Source: RBG-16-66-20 sp035499575 (GTDB taxonomy: Bacteria > Pseudomonadota > Gammaproteobacteria > Burkholderiales > SG8-39). Taken from it: 15,879 nt of DNA. This document shows positions 1 to 9,600 of this stretch, in pieces. The translations under genes were made by a program, and so were the position numbers. The stretch lies in contig DATJYN010000083.1 in assembly GCA_035499575.1 (NCBI GenBank), forward strand, positions 1 through 15,879. Direction: 5' to 3'. Every line of letters starts with the position of its first letter. Position 1 is the stretch's first letter. A model generated the notes under the pieces. It was not told the DNA's origin. It made no database searches and was given only the letters and a program-made list of their open reading frames with translations.

Positions 1-996
1 GGCGCGCTCGGCCTGCTCGGCGTCACGGTCGAGGAGGAATACGGCGGCACGCAGATGGGCTACCTTGCGCACATCGTCGCGATGGAGGAAATCAGCCGCG
101 CCTCCGCCTCGGTCGGCCTGTCCTACGGCGCGCATTCCAACCTCTGCGTGAACCAGATCCGCAGGAACGGCAGCGACTCGCAGCGCAGGAAATATCTGCC
201 GAAGCTGGTTGCCGGCGAGCATGTCGGCGCGCTCGCGATGTCGGAGCCCGGCGCGGGCTCGGATGTCGTCGGCATGAAGTTGAAAGCCGAAAGACGCGGC
301 GACCGCTACGTCCTGAACGGCAACAAGATGTGGATCACGAACGGGCCCGACGCCGACGTGCTCGTCATCTATGGCAAGGGCGAAGGCATTACCGCCTTCA
401 TCGTCGAGAAAGGCATGAAGGGATTCTCCACCGCGCAGAAGCTCGACAAGCTGGGCATGCGAGGATCGAACACCTGCGAGCTGGTGTTCCGCGATTGCGA
501 AGTGCCCGAGGAAAACGTGCTCGGCGAGGAAGGCCGGGGCGTCAGGGTGCTGATGTCGGGCCTCGACTATGAGCGCGCGGTGCTCGCCGGCGGGCCGCTC
601 GGCATCATGGCCGCCTGCCTAGACGCCGTGCTGCCCTACGTGCACGAACGCAAGCAGTTCGGCCAGCCGATCGGCGAATTCCAGCTGATGCAGGGCAAGC
701 TGGCCGACATGTATTCGACCTTCTCCGCCTGCCGCGCCTATGTCTACGCAGTAGGCCAGGCGCTCGACCGCGGCGAGACGACCAGGAAGGACGCCGCCGG
801 CGCGATCCTCTACGCCGCCGAGAAGGCGACCTGGATGGCGGGCGAGGCGATCCAGTGCCTCGGCGGCAACGGCTACATCAACGACTATCCGACCGGGCGG
901 CTGTGGCGCGACGCGAAGCTCTACGAGATCGGCGCCGGCACCTCTGAAATCCGCCGCTGGTTGATCGGCCGGGAATTGTTCCAGGAGTCCCAATGA
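1..996 (+). CDS. liuA: isovaleryl-CoA dehydrogenase, 5'-truncated by window edge
   Basis: Flavin acyl-CoA dehydrogenase that oxidises isovaleryl-CoA to 3-methylcrotonyl-CoA, passing electrons to electron-transfer flavoprotein; it is the committed step of leucine breakdown. The frame is open from base 1, giving 331 residues, so roughly the first 50 or more residues of a normal ~390-residue enzyme lie outside the window. Visible marks are the mid-domain FAD/substrate segment LAMSEPGAGSD, WITNGPDADVLVIYGK, and the C-terminal LGGNGYINDYPTGRLWRDAK followed by YEIGAGTSEIRR. The usual catalytic Glu of medium-chain enzymes is Gly here (IGAGTSEI), while a Glu stands in DYERAVLAGGPLG (fragment residue 191). 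That is the arrangement known for isovaleryl-CoA dehydrogenases, so this specific assignment is favoured over a generic one. It overlaps the next gene by ATGA. Confidence 0.95.
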   Translation, partial: GALGLLGVTVEEEYGGTQMGYLAHIVAMEEISRASASVGLSYGAHSNLCVNQIRRNGSDSQRRKYLPKLVAGEHVGALAMSEPGAGSDVVGMKLKAERRGDRYVLNGNKMWITNGPDADVLVIYGKGEGITAFIVEKGMKGFSTAQKLDKLGMRGSNTCELVFRDCEVPEENVLGEEGRGVRVLMSGLDYERAVLAGGPLGIMAACLDAVLPYVHERKQFGQPIGEFQLMQGKLADMYSTFSACRAYVYAVGQALDRGETTRKDAAGAILYAAEKATWMAGEAIQCLGGNGYINDYPTGRLWRDAKLYEIGAGTSEIRRWLIGRELFQESQ

Positions 997-1598
997 CCGA
1001 CATTACCGAACTGTTCCGGCGCAACCGCGCCTGGGCGGCCAGCGTGAGCGCCGCCGATCCGGCGTTCTTCAGCGAGTTGGCGCAACAGCAGTCGCCGGAG
1101 TTCCTCTGGATCGGCTGCTCCGACAGCCGCGTGCCGGCCAACCAGATCACCGGCCTCGCGCCGGGCGAAGTGTTCGTGCACCGCAACGTCGCCAACCTCG
1201 TCGTGCACACCGATCTGAACTGCCTTTCCGTACTCGAATTCGCCATCGACCTGCTGAAGGTACGCCATGTCATCGTCTGCGGCCACTACGGCTGCAGCGG
1301 CGTGCATGCGGCGCTCACCGGGCAGAAGGTCGGCCTGGCGGACAACTGGCTGCGCCACGTGCAGGACGTGCGCGAGAACCACGCCGCGGAACTGGACGCC
1401 ATCGGCGACAAGGTTGCGCGCGAGCGGCGCCTGTGCGAACTCAACGTGATCGAGCAGGTGCGGCACGTCTGCGAATCGACGGCGGTGCAGGATGCCTGGG
1501 CGCGCGGGCAGCAGCTCGCGGTGCACGGCTGGATCTACGGGCTGGAGGATGGCTTGCTGCGCGACATGAACTGCACGCGCAGGGAGGCACGCAAGTGA
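993..1598 (+). CDS. can: beta-class carbonic anhydrase
   Basis: Cytoplasmic zinc enzyme interconverting CO2 and bicarbonate; 201 residues, typical for the Can/CynT type. The zinc and dyad residues are all visible: Cys42 and Asp44-Arg46 in WIGCSDSRVP, and His98 and Cys101 in VCGHYGCSG. These are the positions I recall for E. coli Can. The downstream motif HGWIYGLEDGLL also fits the family. The start is set by AGGAG at 983-987, five bases before the ATG, which overlaps the dehydrogenase stop (ATGA). Its place in a liu operon suggests it feeds bicarbonate to methylcrotonyl-CoA carboxylase, encoded about 2.7 kb downstream; this is inference. As I recall, Ralstonia/Cupriavidus has a similar can-thiolase-carboxylase order, so the link may be conserved. 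Confidence 0.96.
   Translation: MTDITELFRRNRAWAASVSAADPAFFSELAQQQSPEFLWIGCSDSRVPANQITGLAPGEVFVHRNVANLVVHTDLNCLSVLEFAIDLLKVRHVIVCGHYGCSGVHAALTGQKVGLADNWLRHVQDVRENHAAELDAIGDKVARERRLCELNVIEQVRHVCESTAVQDAWARGQQLAVHGWIYGLEDGLLRDMNCTRREARK
1581..1587 (+). promoter_or_regulatory. ribosome binding site deciding the GTG start of the flavoprotein
   Basis: AGGGAGG lies seven bases upstream of GTG 1595, inside the last codons of the carbonic anhydrase gene. It supports the short GTG-started protein over the longer open frame beginning at 1433. Confidence 0.7.
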
Positions 1599-2698
1599 GC
1601 TCGAGGAAACTATCCACCGCCCTGTCGGCGGAGCTCGGCCTCGTTGCGCCAATCGTGCAGGCGCCGATGGCCGGCGGACCCAGCTCCCAGGAACTGGTGG
1701 CAGCCTGTTCGGCTGCGGGCGCGCTCGGTTCCTTCGGCTTCGCCTACACCCAACCCGAAGAAATGAAGAAACAAGCGGCCTGGGTGCGCGCGAAAACCGG
1801 ACGGCCGTTCGGCATCAACCTCTTCACCTCGCAGCAACCCGCCGCGATCGACGCCGGAGCGCAACGCGCTGCGCTCGATGCGGTCGCCGGCTACTACAAG
1901 GAACTCGGCCTGCCCCCGCCCGAGCCGGCGCGGGCACCCTATGCGCCCGACCTGAACGCCCAACTGGATGCGGTCGAGGAAATCGCGCCGCGCGTCTTCA
2001 CGGTTCACCTGGCGGATCTTCCCGCGCAGAGAATCAAACGACTGAAGGCAAAAAACATTTGCATCGGCGGCAGCGCGAACTGCGTCGCCGAGGCGCAACA
2101 TCTGGAATCGCTCGGTTTCGATTTCGTCATTGCGCAGGGCGGCGAGGCGGGCGGCCATCGCGGCAGCTATCTGCGCGATCCCTACCAGTCGCTCACCGGC
2201 ACCTTCGCGCTGCTGCGCCTGATCGTGCGTGCGACGAAGCTGCCCGTGATCGCGGCCGGCGGCATCATGGACGGCTCGGGCATCGCCGCGGCGCTCGCGC
2301 TCGGCGCCCAACTTGCGCAACTGGGAACCGCCTTCATCCCCTGCCCGGAAAGCGGCGCGGCGCAGGCGCACAAGGACGCCGTGCTCGCCGCGCGCGAGGA
2401 CGATACGGGCGTGACGGAGAAATTCTCCGGCAAGCCGGCGCGCGGCCTCGTCAACCGCTTCATGAAGGAAATGGCAGCGAAGGCCGCGCCGCAGCTCGCA
2501 TTCCCGGCGCAGAACAGCATCACCGGCAAGTTGCGACAGGCTTCGGCGAAAGCCGGCATGCCGGACTTCGTTGCCCTGTGGGCCGGCCAGGCCGCGCCGC
2601 TTGCGCGCGCCCTGCCCGCCGGGGAATTGATCGCGAGACTAGAAGCCGAAGCCATCGAATCCATCCAGCAGCTGAAAGGACTGGTCCATGAAATCTGA
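1595..2698 (+). CDS. nitronate monooxygenase (2-nitropropane dioxygenase) family flavoprotein
   Basis: FMN-dependent TIM-barrel protein of the nitronate monooxygenase / enoyl-reductase-like family, 367 residues. Nitronate monooxygenases oxidise toxic alkyl nitronates (for example propionate 3-nitronate) to carbonyl compounds. Visible marks are the N-terminal PIVQAPMAGGPS, GINLF after the second strand, AQGGEAGGHRG with the presumed catalytic His188, and the FMN-phosphate region AAGGIMDGSGIAAALALGAQ followed by QLGTAFI. The frame is open much further upstream (to 1433), but that part lies inside the carbonic anhydrase gene. GTG at 1595 is chosen because AGGGAGG at 1581-1587 lies seven bases ahead, it makes a GTGA overlap with the previous stop, and the protein then begins just before the conserved barrel strand. 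True substrate unknown; it is not a recognised step of leucine breakdown. It overlaps the thiolase start by 11 bases. Confidence 0.88.
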   Translation: MSSRKLSTALSAELGLVAPIVQAPMAGGPSSQELVAACSAAGALGSFGFAYTQPEEMKKQAAWVRAKTGRPFGINLFTSQQPAAIDAGAQRAALDAVAGYYKELGLPPPEPARAPYAPDLNAQLDAVEEIAPRVFTVHLADLPAQRIKRLKAKNICIGGSANCVAEAQHLESLGFDFVIAQGGEAGGHRGSYLRDPYQSLTGTFALLRLIVRATKLPVIAAGGIMDGSGIAAALALGAQLAQLGTAFIPCPESGAAQAHKDAVLAAREDDTGVTEKFSGKPARGLVNRFMKEMAAKAAPQLAFPAQNSITGKLRQASAKAGMPDFVALWAGQAAPLARALPAGELIARLEAEAIESIQQLKGLVHEI

Positions 2699-3872
2699 TC
2701 CGATCGTCATCGTTTCCGCCGCCCGCACCCCGATGGGCGGCTTCCAGGGCGAACTCAAGGGCTTCGCCGCGCCGGAGGTTGGCGCCGCAGCGATCCGCGC
2801 CGCCGTGGAGCGCGCGAAGCTGAAGCCGGAGGACGTCCAGGAGGCGCTCATGGGCTGCGTGCTGCCCGCCGGCCAGGGCCAGGCGCCCGCGCGCCAGGCC
2901 GCGCTCGGCGCCGGGCTGCCGCTCGCGGTCGGCTGCACCACGGTGAACAAGATGTGCGGCTCGGGGATGAAGGCCGCGATGATCGCGCACGATTCATTGA
3001 TTTCCCATTCCGCGGAAATCATCGTCGCGGGCGGAATGGAATCGATGACCAACGCACCCTACCTCCTCCCCAAGGCGCGCGCCGGCCTGCGCATGGGGCA
3101 TGGCCAGGTGATCGACCACATGTTCTACGACGGCCTGGAAGACGCCTATGACAAAGGCCGTCTCATGGGGACGTTTGCGGAGGATTGCGCTCGGAGTTTT
3201 TCTTTTTCGAGAGAATCTCAAGACAGGTTTGCGATCACCTCGCTTGAACGCGCAAAGAAAGCGAACCAGGACGGCTCCTTTGCGTGGGAAATCACGCCGC
3301 TCGCCATCAAGTCCGGCAAGGAGCAGAAATTCGTCGAAATGGACGAACAGCCCTTCAAGGCCAACCTGGAGAAAATTCCGACCCTCAAGCCCGCGTTCCG
3401 CAAGGACGGCACGGTGACGGCGGCCAACTCCTCGTCCATTTCCGACGGTGCCGCGGCTCTGGTACTGATGCGCCGCTCGAGTGCCGACCAGCGCGGCCTC
3501 GCGCCCCTGGCGACCATCGTCGGCCACTCGACGCACGCGCAGGCGCCGGCGCTCTTTACGACGGCGCCTGTGGGAGCCATAAAAAAATTGCTTGAGAAAA
3601 CAAACTGGAAAGCGCAGGAGGTCGATCTGTACGAAATCAACGAGGCCTTCGCGGTCGTCACCATGGCGGCGATGAAGGAGCACGGCCTGCCGCACGACAA
3701 GGTGAACGTACACGGCGGCGCCTGCGCGCTCGGCCACCCGATCGGCGCCTCCGGCGCACGCATCCTGGTCACGCTGATCGGCGCGCTGCGCAAGCGCGGC
3801 GGCAAGCGCGGCATTGCTTCGCTCTGCATAGGCGGCGGCGAGGCCACGGCGATGGCCATCGAAGTGGCATGA
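2688..3872 (+). CDS. acetyl-CoA C-acetyltransferase (thiolase)
   Basis: Thiolase of 394 residues, the usual length. All three active-site blocks are intact: nucleophile Cys90 in NKMCGSGMKA, His350 in GGACALGHPIGASG, and Cys380 in LCIGGGEA; NEAFA is also present. In this operon it most likely cleaves acetoacetyl-CoA to two acetyl-CoA, completing use of the acetoacetate made by HMG-CoA lyase once that is activated. The acetoacetate-activating enzyme (CoA transferase or synthetase) is not in the window. The reverse, condensing reaction is also possible for this family. The start ATG has AAGGA at 2676-2680, seven bases upstream, and overlaps the flavoprotein gene by 11 bases; the stop overlaps the next gene by ATGA. 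Two short AT-rich stretches (about 3190-3260 and 3578-3612) stand out from the GC-rich coding background, but the frame stays open and residues remain thiolase-like. Confidence 0.95.
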   Translation: MKSDPIVIVSAARTPMGGFQGELKGFAAPEVGAAAIRAAVERAKLKPEDVQEALMGCVLPAGQGQAPARQAALGAGLPLAVGCTTVNKMCGSGMKAAMIAHDSLISHSAEIIVAGGMESMTNAPYLLPKARAGLRMGHGQVIDHMFYDGLEDAYDKGRLMGTFAEDCARSFSFSRESQDRFAITSLERAKKANQDGSFAWEITPLAIKSGKEQKFVEMDEQPFKANLEKIPTLKPAFRKDGTVTAANSSSISDGAAALVLMRRSSADQRGLAPLATIVGHSTHAQAPALFTTAPVGAIKKLLEKTNWKAQEVDLYEINEAFAVVTMAAMKEHGLPHDKVNVHGGACALGHPIGASGARILVTLIGALRKRGGKRGIASLCIGGGEATAMAIEVA

Positions 3873-4270
3873 GAGCCAGCAAGGCAGGATTGCAGAAACT
3901 GCTGGGCCGCTCGCGCTTCGTCAGCGGCTATGGATTGAGGCTGGTCTCGGTCTCGGATGCCGAGTGCACCATCGCCATGCCATTCCGCAAGGCCTTCGAA
4001 CGGCCGGGCGGCACGGTGAACGGGCCCGCCTTTATGGCAGCAGCCGACTGCGCGATGTGGCTGGCGATCAAACGCCACATCGGCATCGAGCACGATGCGG
4101 TGACTTCCGAATTGAACACGGCATTCCTGAACGCGGCCCGGCGCGAGACCGTGTACTGCACGGCGCGCGTACTGAAGCTCGGCAAGCGCATCATTTACGG
4201 CGTCGCGGAATGCCACGACCGCCGAGGCAAGCTGTTCACGCACCACAGCGTCACCTACGCGCGCATTTAG
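3869..4270 (+). CDS. PaaI-like hotdog-fold acyl-CoA thioesterase
   Basis: Small cytoplasmic protein of 133 residues, the size of single-hotdog PaaI-family thioesterases, which hydrolyse acyl-CoA esters as oligomers. The hotdog pattern is readable: an N-terminal helix and strand, then ERPGGTVNGPAFMAAADCAM (central helix region, Asp60), then the SELNTAFLNAARRETVYCTARVLKLG strand pair and a final VAECHDRRGKLFTHHSVTYA. The HGG motif of classic PaaI is replaced by Asn51-Gly52-Pro53. I recall a PaaI subgroup with GGT-x-x-GP here, so this is probably a family variant and not a dead enzyme. It starts at ATG 3869 with an ATGA overlap, a weak ribosome site and likely translational coupling. A CoA-salvage or overflow role on branched-chain or ketone-body acyl-CoAs is inference; the substrate is unknown. 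Confidence 0.8.
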   Translation: MRASKAGLQKLLGRSRFVSGYGLRLVSVSDAECTIAMPFRKAFERPGGTVNGPAFMAAADCAMWLAIKRHIGIEHDAVTSELNTAFLNAARRETVYCTARVLKLGKRIIYGVAECHDRRGKLFTHHSVTYARI

Positions 4271-4283
4271 GCAAATCCCGCAG

Positions 4284-5870
4284 ATGCCCGTCATCAAAAG
4301 CCAGCTCAACCCACGGTCGGAGGAGTTCCGTGCCAATGCCGCGCGCATGCGCGCGCTGGTGGACGACCTGAAGCAGAAGGCCGCGGCCGTCTCGGCCGGC
4401 GGCGACGAGGCCGCGCGCAAAAAGCACGTCGCACGCGGAAAACTCCTGGTGCGCGAGCGCGTGCGCACGCTGCTCGATCCGGGTTCGCCGTTCCTGGAAA
4501 TCGGCCAGCTCGCCGCCTACGGCATGTACGGCGGCGACGTGCCCTCGGCCTCGATGGTCGCCGGCATCGGCCGCGTCTCCGGCCGCGAGTGCGTGATCGT
4601 CGCCAACGACGCCACCGTCAAGGGCGGGACTTACTACCCGATGACGGTGAAGAAGCACTTGCGCGCGCAGGAAATCGCGCAGCAGAACCGCCTGCCCTGC
4701 ATCTACCTGGTCGATTCCGGCGGCGCCAACCTGCCGAACCAGGACGAAGTGTTTCCGGACCGAGAGCATTTCGGCCGCATTTTCTACAACCAGGCGAACC
4801 TCTCCGCAGCCGGCGTCCCGCAGCTCGCCTGCGTGATGGGCTCCTGCACCGCGGGCGGCGCCTACGTGCCGGCAATGTCCGACGAATCCATCATCGTCAA
4901 GGGCCAGGGCACGATCTTCCTCGGCGGACCGCCGATCGTGAAGGCCGCCACCGGCGAAATCGTCACCGCCGAGGAGCTCGGCGGCGCCGAGGTGCACACG
5001 CGCGTGTCCGGCGTGTCGGACCACTACGCGCTCAATGACGCGCATGCGCTCGCAATCGTGCGGCGAATTGTCGGCAATTTGAATTATGAGAAGAAGATTT
5101 CTCTTTCCGTAAAGAATCCCAAAGACCCCCTGTACCCCGCAGAAGAAATCTACGGCGTGATCCCGTCAGAGGCGCGCAAGCCCTACGACGTGCGTGAAAT
5201 CATCGCGCGCATCGTCGACGGCTCAGAGCTCGACGAATTCAAGGCCAACTACGGCACTACCCTGGTGACCGGCTTCGCGCACTTGCACGGCTACCCGGTG
5301 GCGATCCTCGCCAACAACGGCGTGCTGTTCTCGGAGTCCTCGCTCAAGGCGACGCATTTCATCGAGCTCGCCTGCCAGCGCAATATCCCGCTGCTGTTTC
5401 TGCAGAACATCACCGGCTACATGGTCGGCAAGAAATACGAAGCGGGCGGCATAGCCAAGGACGGCGCCAAGATGGTTACTGCGGTGGCGACCGCGAAGGT
5501 GCCCAAGTTCACCGCGATCATCGGCGGTTCCTATGGCGCCGGCAATTACGGCATGTGCGGGCGCGCCTACTCGCCGCGCTTCCTGTGGCTGTGGCCGAAC
5601 GCACGCATCTCGGTGCTCGGCGGCGAACAGGCAGCGAGCGTGCTGGCGACCGTGCGCGGCAACTTCAAGACAAAAGAGGAAGAAATCGCCTTCAAGGCGC
5701 CAATCCTCGAGCAATACGAACGCCAGGGCCATCCCTATTACGCCAGCGCGCGCCTCTGGGATGACGGCGTGGTGGACCCTGCCGACATGCGCCGGCTGCT
5801 GGGACTGGCGATCTCGGCTTCGCTCAACGCGCCGGTCGAGGAAACCAGGTTCGGCGTATTCAGAATGTGA
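4284..5870 (+). CDS. liuB: methylcrotonyl-CoA carboxylase beta (carboxyltransferase) subunit
   Basis: Carboxyltransferase subunit of 528 residues that moves CO2 from carboxybiotin on the alpha subunit to 3-methylcrotonyl-CoA, giving 3-methylglutaconyl-CoA. The N-terminal segment with KLLVRERVRTLLDPGSPFLE and the acyl-CoA half with GSCTAGGAYVPAMSDESI and GTIFLGGPPIVKAATGE are visible. The C-terminal half has LFLQNITGYMVGKKYE, GGSYGAGNYGMCGRAYSPRF and ISVLGGEQAASVLATV. These are hallmarks of the MCC-beta type. The start MPVIKSQLNPRS matches the usual N-terminus, although no good ribosome site lies in the 13-base gap, so coupling to the upstream gene is likely. A geranyl-CoA carboxylase would look similar, but the surrounding liu genes favour the leucine pathway. 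A locally AT-rich stretch at about 5064-5130 remains in frame. Confidence 0.95.
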   Translation: MPVIKSQLNPRSEEFRANAARMRALVDDLKQKAAAVSAGGDEAARKKHVARGKLLVRERVRTLLDPGSPFLEIGQLAAYGMYGGDVPSASMVAGIGRVSGRECVIVANDATVKGGTYYPMTVKKHLRAQEIAQQNRLPCIYLVDSGGANLPNQDEVFPDREHFGRIFYNQANLSAAGVPQLACVMGSCTAGGAYVPAMSDESIIVKGQGTIFLGGPPIVKAATGEIVTAEELGGAEVHTRVSGVSDHYALNDAHALAIVRRIVGNLNYEKKISLSVKNPKDPLYPAEEIYGVIPSEARKPYDVREIIARIVDGSELDEFKANYGTTLVTGFAHLHGYPVAILANNGVLFSESSLKATHFIELACQRNIPLLFLQNITGYMVGKKYEAGGIAKDGAKMVTAVATAKVPKFTAIIGGSYGAGNYGMCGRAYSPRFLWLWPNARISVLGGEQAASVLATVRGNFKTKEEEIAFKAPILEQYERQGHPYYASARLWDDGVVDPADMRRLLGLAISASLNAPVEETRFGVFRM

Positions 5871-5883
5871 GGATGAGGGAACG

Positions 5884-6708
5884 ATGTCCGAGAACCTGAT
5901 CGTAGAAAAGAGAAACACGGTCGCCATCGTGACGCTAAACCGTCCCGAACTGCGCAACGCCTTTGACGATGCCCTGATCGCGAACCTGACCAGGACGCTG
6001 AAGGAACTGGAGCGCGACGACGGCGTGCGGGCGGTGGTGCTGGCCGGCGCGGGCAAGGCGTTCTGCGCGGGCGCCGACCTGAACTGGATGAAGCGCATGG
6101 CGGGCTACGGCTATGAGCAGAACCTTGCCGATGCCAATGCGCTCGCGGAAATGCTCAAGACGCTCGACCGCCTTTCCAAGCCGACGGTGGCGCGCGTGCA
6201 TGGGCCCGCCTACGCGGGCGGCGTGGGCCTGGTCGCCGCCTGCGACATTGCGATAGGCTCGCAGCAGGCGGAGTTCTGCCTGACCGAAGTGAAGCTCGGA
6301 CTTTCGCCTGCCACCATCAGCCCCTACGTGGTGCGCGCGATGGGCGAGCGCCTCGCTCGGCGCTACTTTCTCACCGGCGAGGTGATCGACGCGGGCGAAG
6401 CCTATCGCCTGCGGCTGCTGTCGGATGTCTCGGCGCCCGAGGAACTCGACGGCGCCGTCAACGCGGTACTCGGCCACCTGGTGCTCGGCGGCCGCGAGGC
6501 CCATCGCAAGATCAAGGATCTGGTGCGCACCGTCGCGGCGGGACCGGCGGATGACGCCATGATCGCGGATACCGCGAAGCGCATCGCCGAGATACGCGTT
6601 TCTCCGGAAGGCAAGGAAGGGATCGCCTCCTTCTTCGAAAAGCGCAAGCCCGCCTGGGTAAAGGAGTTCGAAGCGGTGCGTACCAAACCGCCAAGGAAGA
6701 AGAAATAG
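5884..6708 (+). CDS. liuC: 3-methylglutaconyl-CoA hydratase (crotonase family)
   Basis: Crotonase-fold enzyme of 274 residues expected to hydrate 3-methylglutaconyl-CoA to HMG-CoA, linking the carboxylase to HMG-CoA lyase. Visible are the CoA-binding AFCAGADLNWM (residues 59-69), the oxyanion-hole region GPAYAGGVGLVAACD (107-121) and LTEVKLGLSPATISPYVV with candidate catalytic Glu135. The SPATISPYVV ending after this Glu is typical of methylglutaconyl-CoA hydratases and differs from general enoyl-CoA hydratases. The open frame reaches back to 5533 inside liuB, but ATG 5884 is chosen. It follows the purine-rich run GAGGATGAGGGA just after the liuB stop, and the protein then starts like other crotonases. 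The C-terminus ends in a basic PPRKKK tail. The gene sits between the two carboxylase subunit genes with one base before liuD. Confidence 0.93.
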   Translation: MSENLIVEKRNTVAIVTLNRPELRNAFDDALIANLTRTLKELERDDGVRAVVLAGAGKAFCAGADLNWMKRMAGYGYEQNLADANALAEMLKTLDRLSKPTVARVHGPAYAGGVGLVAACDIAIGSQQAEFCLTEVKLGLSPATISPYVVRAMGERLARRYFLTGEVIDAGEAYRLRLLSDVSAPEELDGAVNAVLGHLVLGGREAHRKIKDLVRTVAAGPADDAMIADTAKRIAEIRVSPEGKEGIASFFEKRKPAWVKEFEAVRTKPPRKKK

Positions 6709-6709
6709 C

Positions 6710-8691
<1,982 letters not shown>

Positions 8692-8695
<4 letters not shown>

Positions 8696-9600
8696 CGCTG
8701 CCGAAGCGAGTCCGCATCGTAGAAGTCGGCCCCCGCGACGGGCTGCAGAACGAGAAGGGCGAAGTGCCGACCTCGGTCAAGCTCGAATTGATCGCTCGCC
8801 TGGCCGAGGCGGGCCTTGCCGTAGTCGAGGCGACGGCATTCGTGTCCCCGAAGTGGATCCCGCAGATGGCCGACCACACCGAGGTGCTGGAACGCATCCG
8901 CCGCAGGCCAGGCGTGTCGTACCCGGTGCTGACGCCGAACCTGAAGGGCTTCGAAGCCGCCAAGGCGGCGGGCGCCACCGAAGTCGCGGTGTTCGGCGCG
9001 GCATCGGAAGCGTTCTCGAAGAAGAACATCAACTGCTCGATCGCCGAATCGCTGGAACGCTTCAAGCCGGTCGTTGATGCCGCGAAGCAAAGCGGCATCA
9101 AGGTGCGAGGTTACATTTCCTGCGTGATCGCCTGCCCCTACGAAGGCGACGTCAAGCCGCAAAAGGTGGCCGAAGTCGCCGGCGCGCTCTACGGCATGGG
9201 CTGCTACGAAATTTCGCTCGGCGACACCATCGGCGTCGGTACGCCGAAGAAGACACAGGCGATGATCGAAGCCTGCGTGAAGCACATACCGACGGAAAAG
9301 CTCGCCGGGCACTACCACGACACCTACGGGCAGGCGCTCGCCAATATCTATGCGTCGATGGAACTCGGTGTCGCGACATTCGATTCCTCCGTCGCAGGGC
9401 TGGGCGGTTGCCCCTACGCCAAGGGTGCCTCGGGCAACGTCGCGACCGAGGACGTGCTGTACATGCTGGAAGGGCTGGGCATCGAGACCGGCGTCGACCT
9501 GGCCAGGGTGGTCGACATCGGCGTCTGGATTTCCTCGGTGCTGAAAAGGGAGCCAGGCTCGAAAGCCGGCCGCGCCATCGCCGCGAAGCGGGCCGCGTGA
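8692..9600 (+). CDS. liuE: hydroxymethylglutaryl-CoA lyase
   Basis: Metal-dependent TIM-barrel lyase of 302 residues that splits HMG-CoA into acetyl-CoA and acetoacetate, the last dedicated step of leucine catabolism. Conserved parts are visible: EVGPRDGLQNEK with Arg15-Asp16, the metal-binding HYHDTYG with His207 and His209, and the signature SVAGLGGCPYAKGASGN with reactive Cys240, then VATEDVLYML. Length and ends match bacterial HMG-CoA lyases. The start ATG overlaps the liuD stop (ATGA) and follows GGAGGG at 8683-8688. The stop overlaps the GTG start of the small downstream gene. Its acetoacetate product feeds ketone-body metabolism and, after activation, the thiolase encoded earlier in the operon. 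Confidence 0.97.

Noticed and set aside
919..960. Apparent loss of the catalytic Glu in the acyl-CoA dehydrogenase C-terminus (Gly in IGAGTSEI)
   Set aside because: Isovaleryl-CoA dehydrogenases place the catalytic Glu in a different helix, and that Glu is present in DYERAVL (571-573).
3579..3587. A_AAA_AAA run in the thiolase gene, resembling a -1 frameshift slippery site
   Set aside because: The zero frame gives a full-length normal thiolase with later active-site residues, and no obvious stimulatory structure or useful alternative frame was seen.
3218..4468. A long - strand open frame across the thiolase, thioesterase and liuB start
   Set aside because: It crosses three well-supported + strand genes, is Arg/Ala/Ser-rich in the manner of frame shadows, and has no family motif.
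5533..5883. Extended N-terminus for the methylglutaconyl-CoA hydratase
   Set aside because: The extra frame shadows the liuB C-terminus. The ATG at 5884 has a purine-rich ribosome site and gives normal crotonase length.
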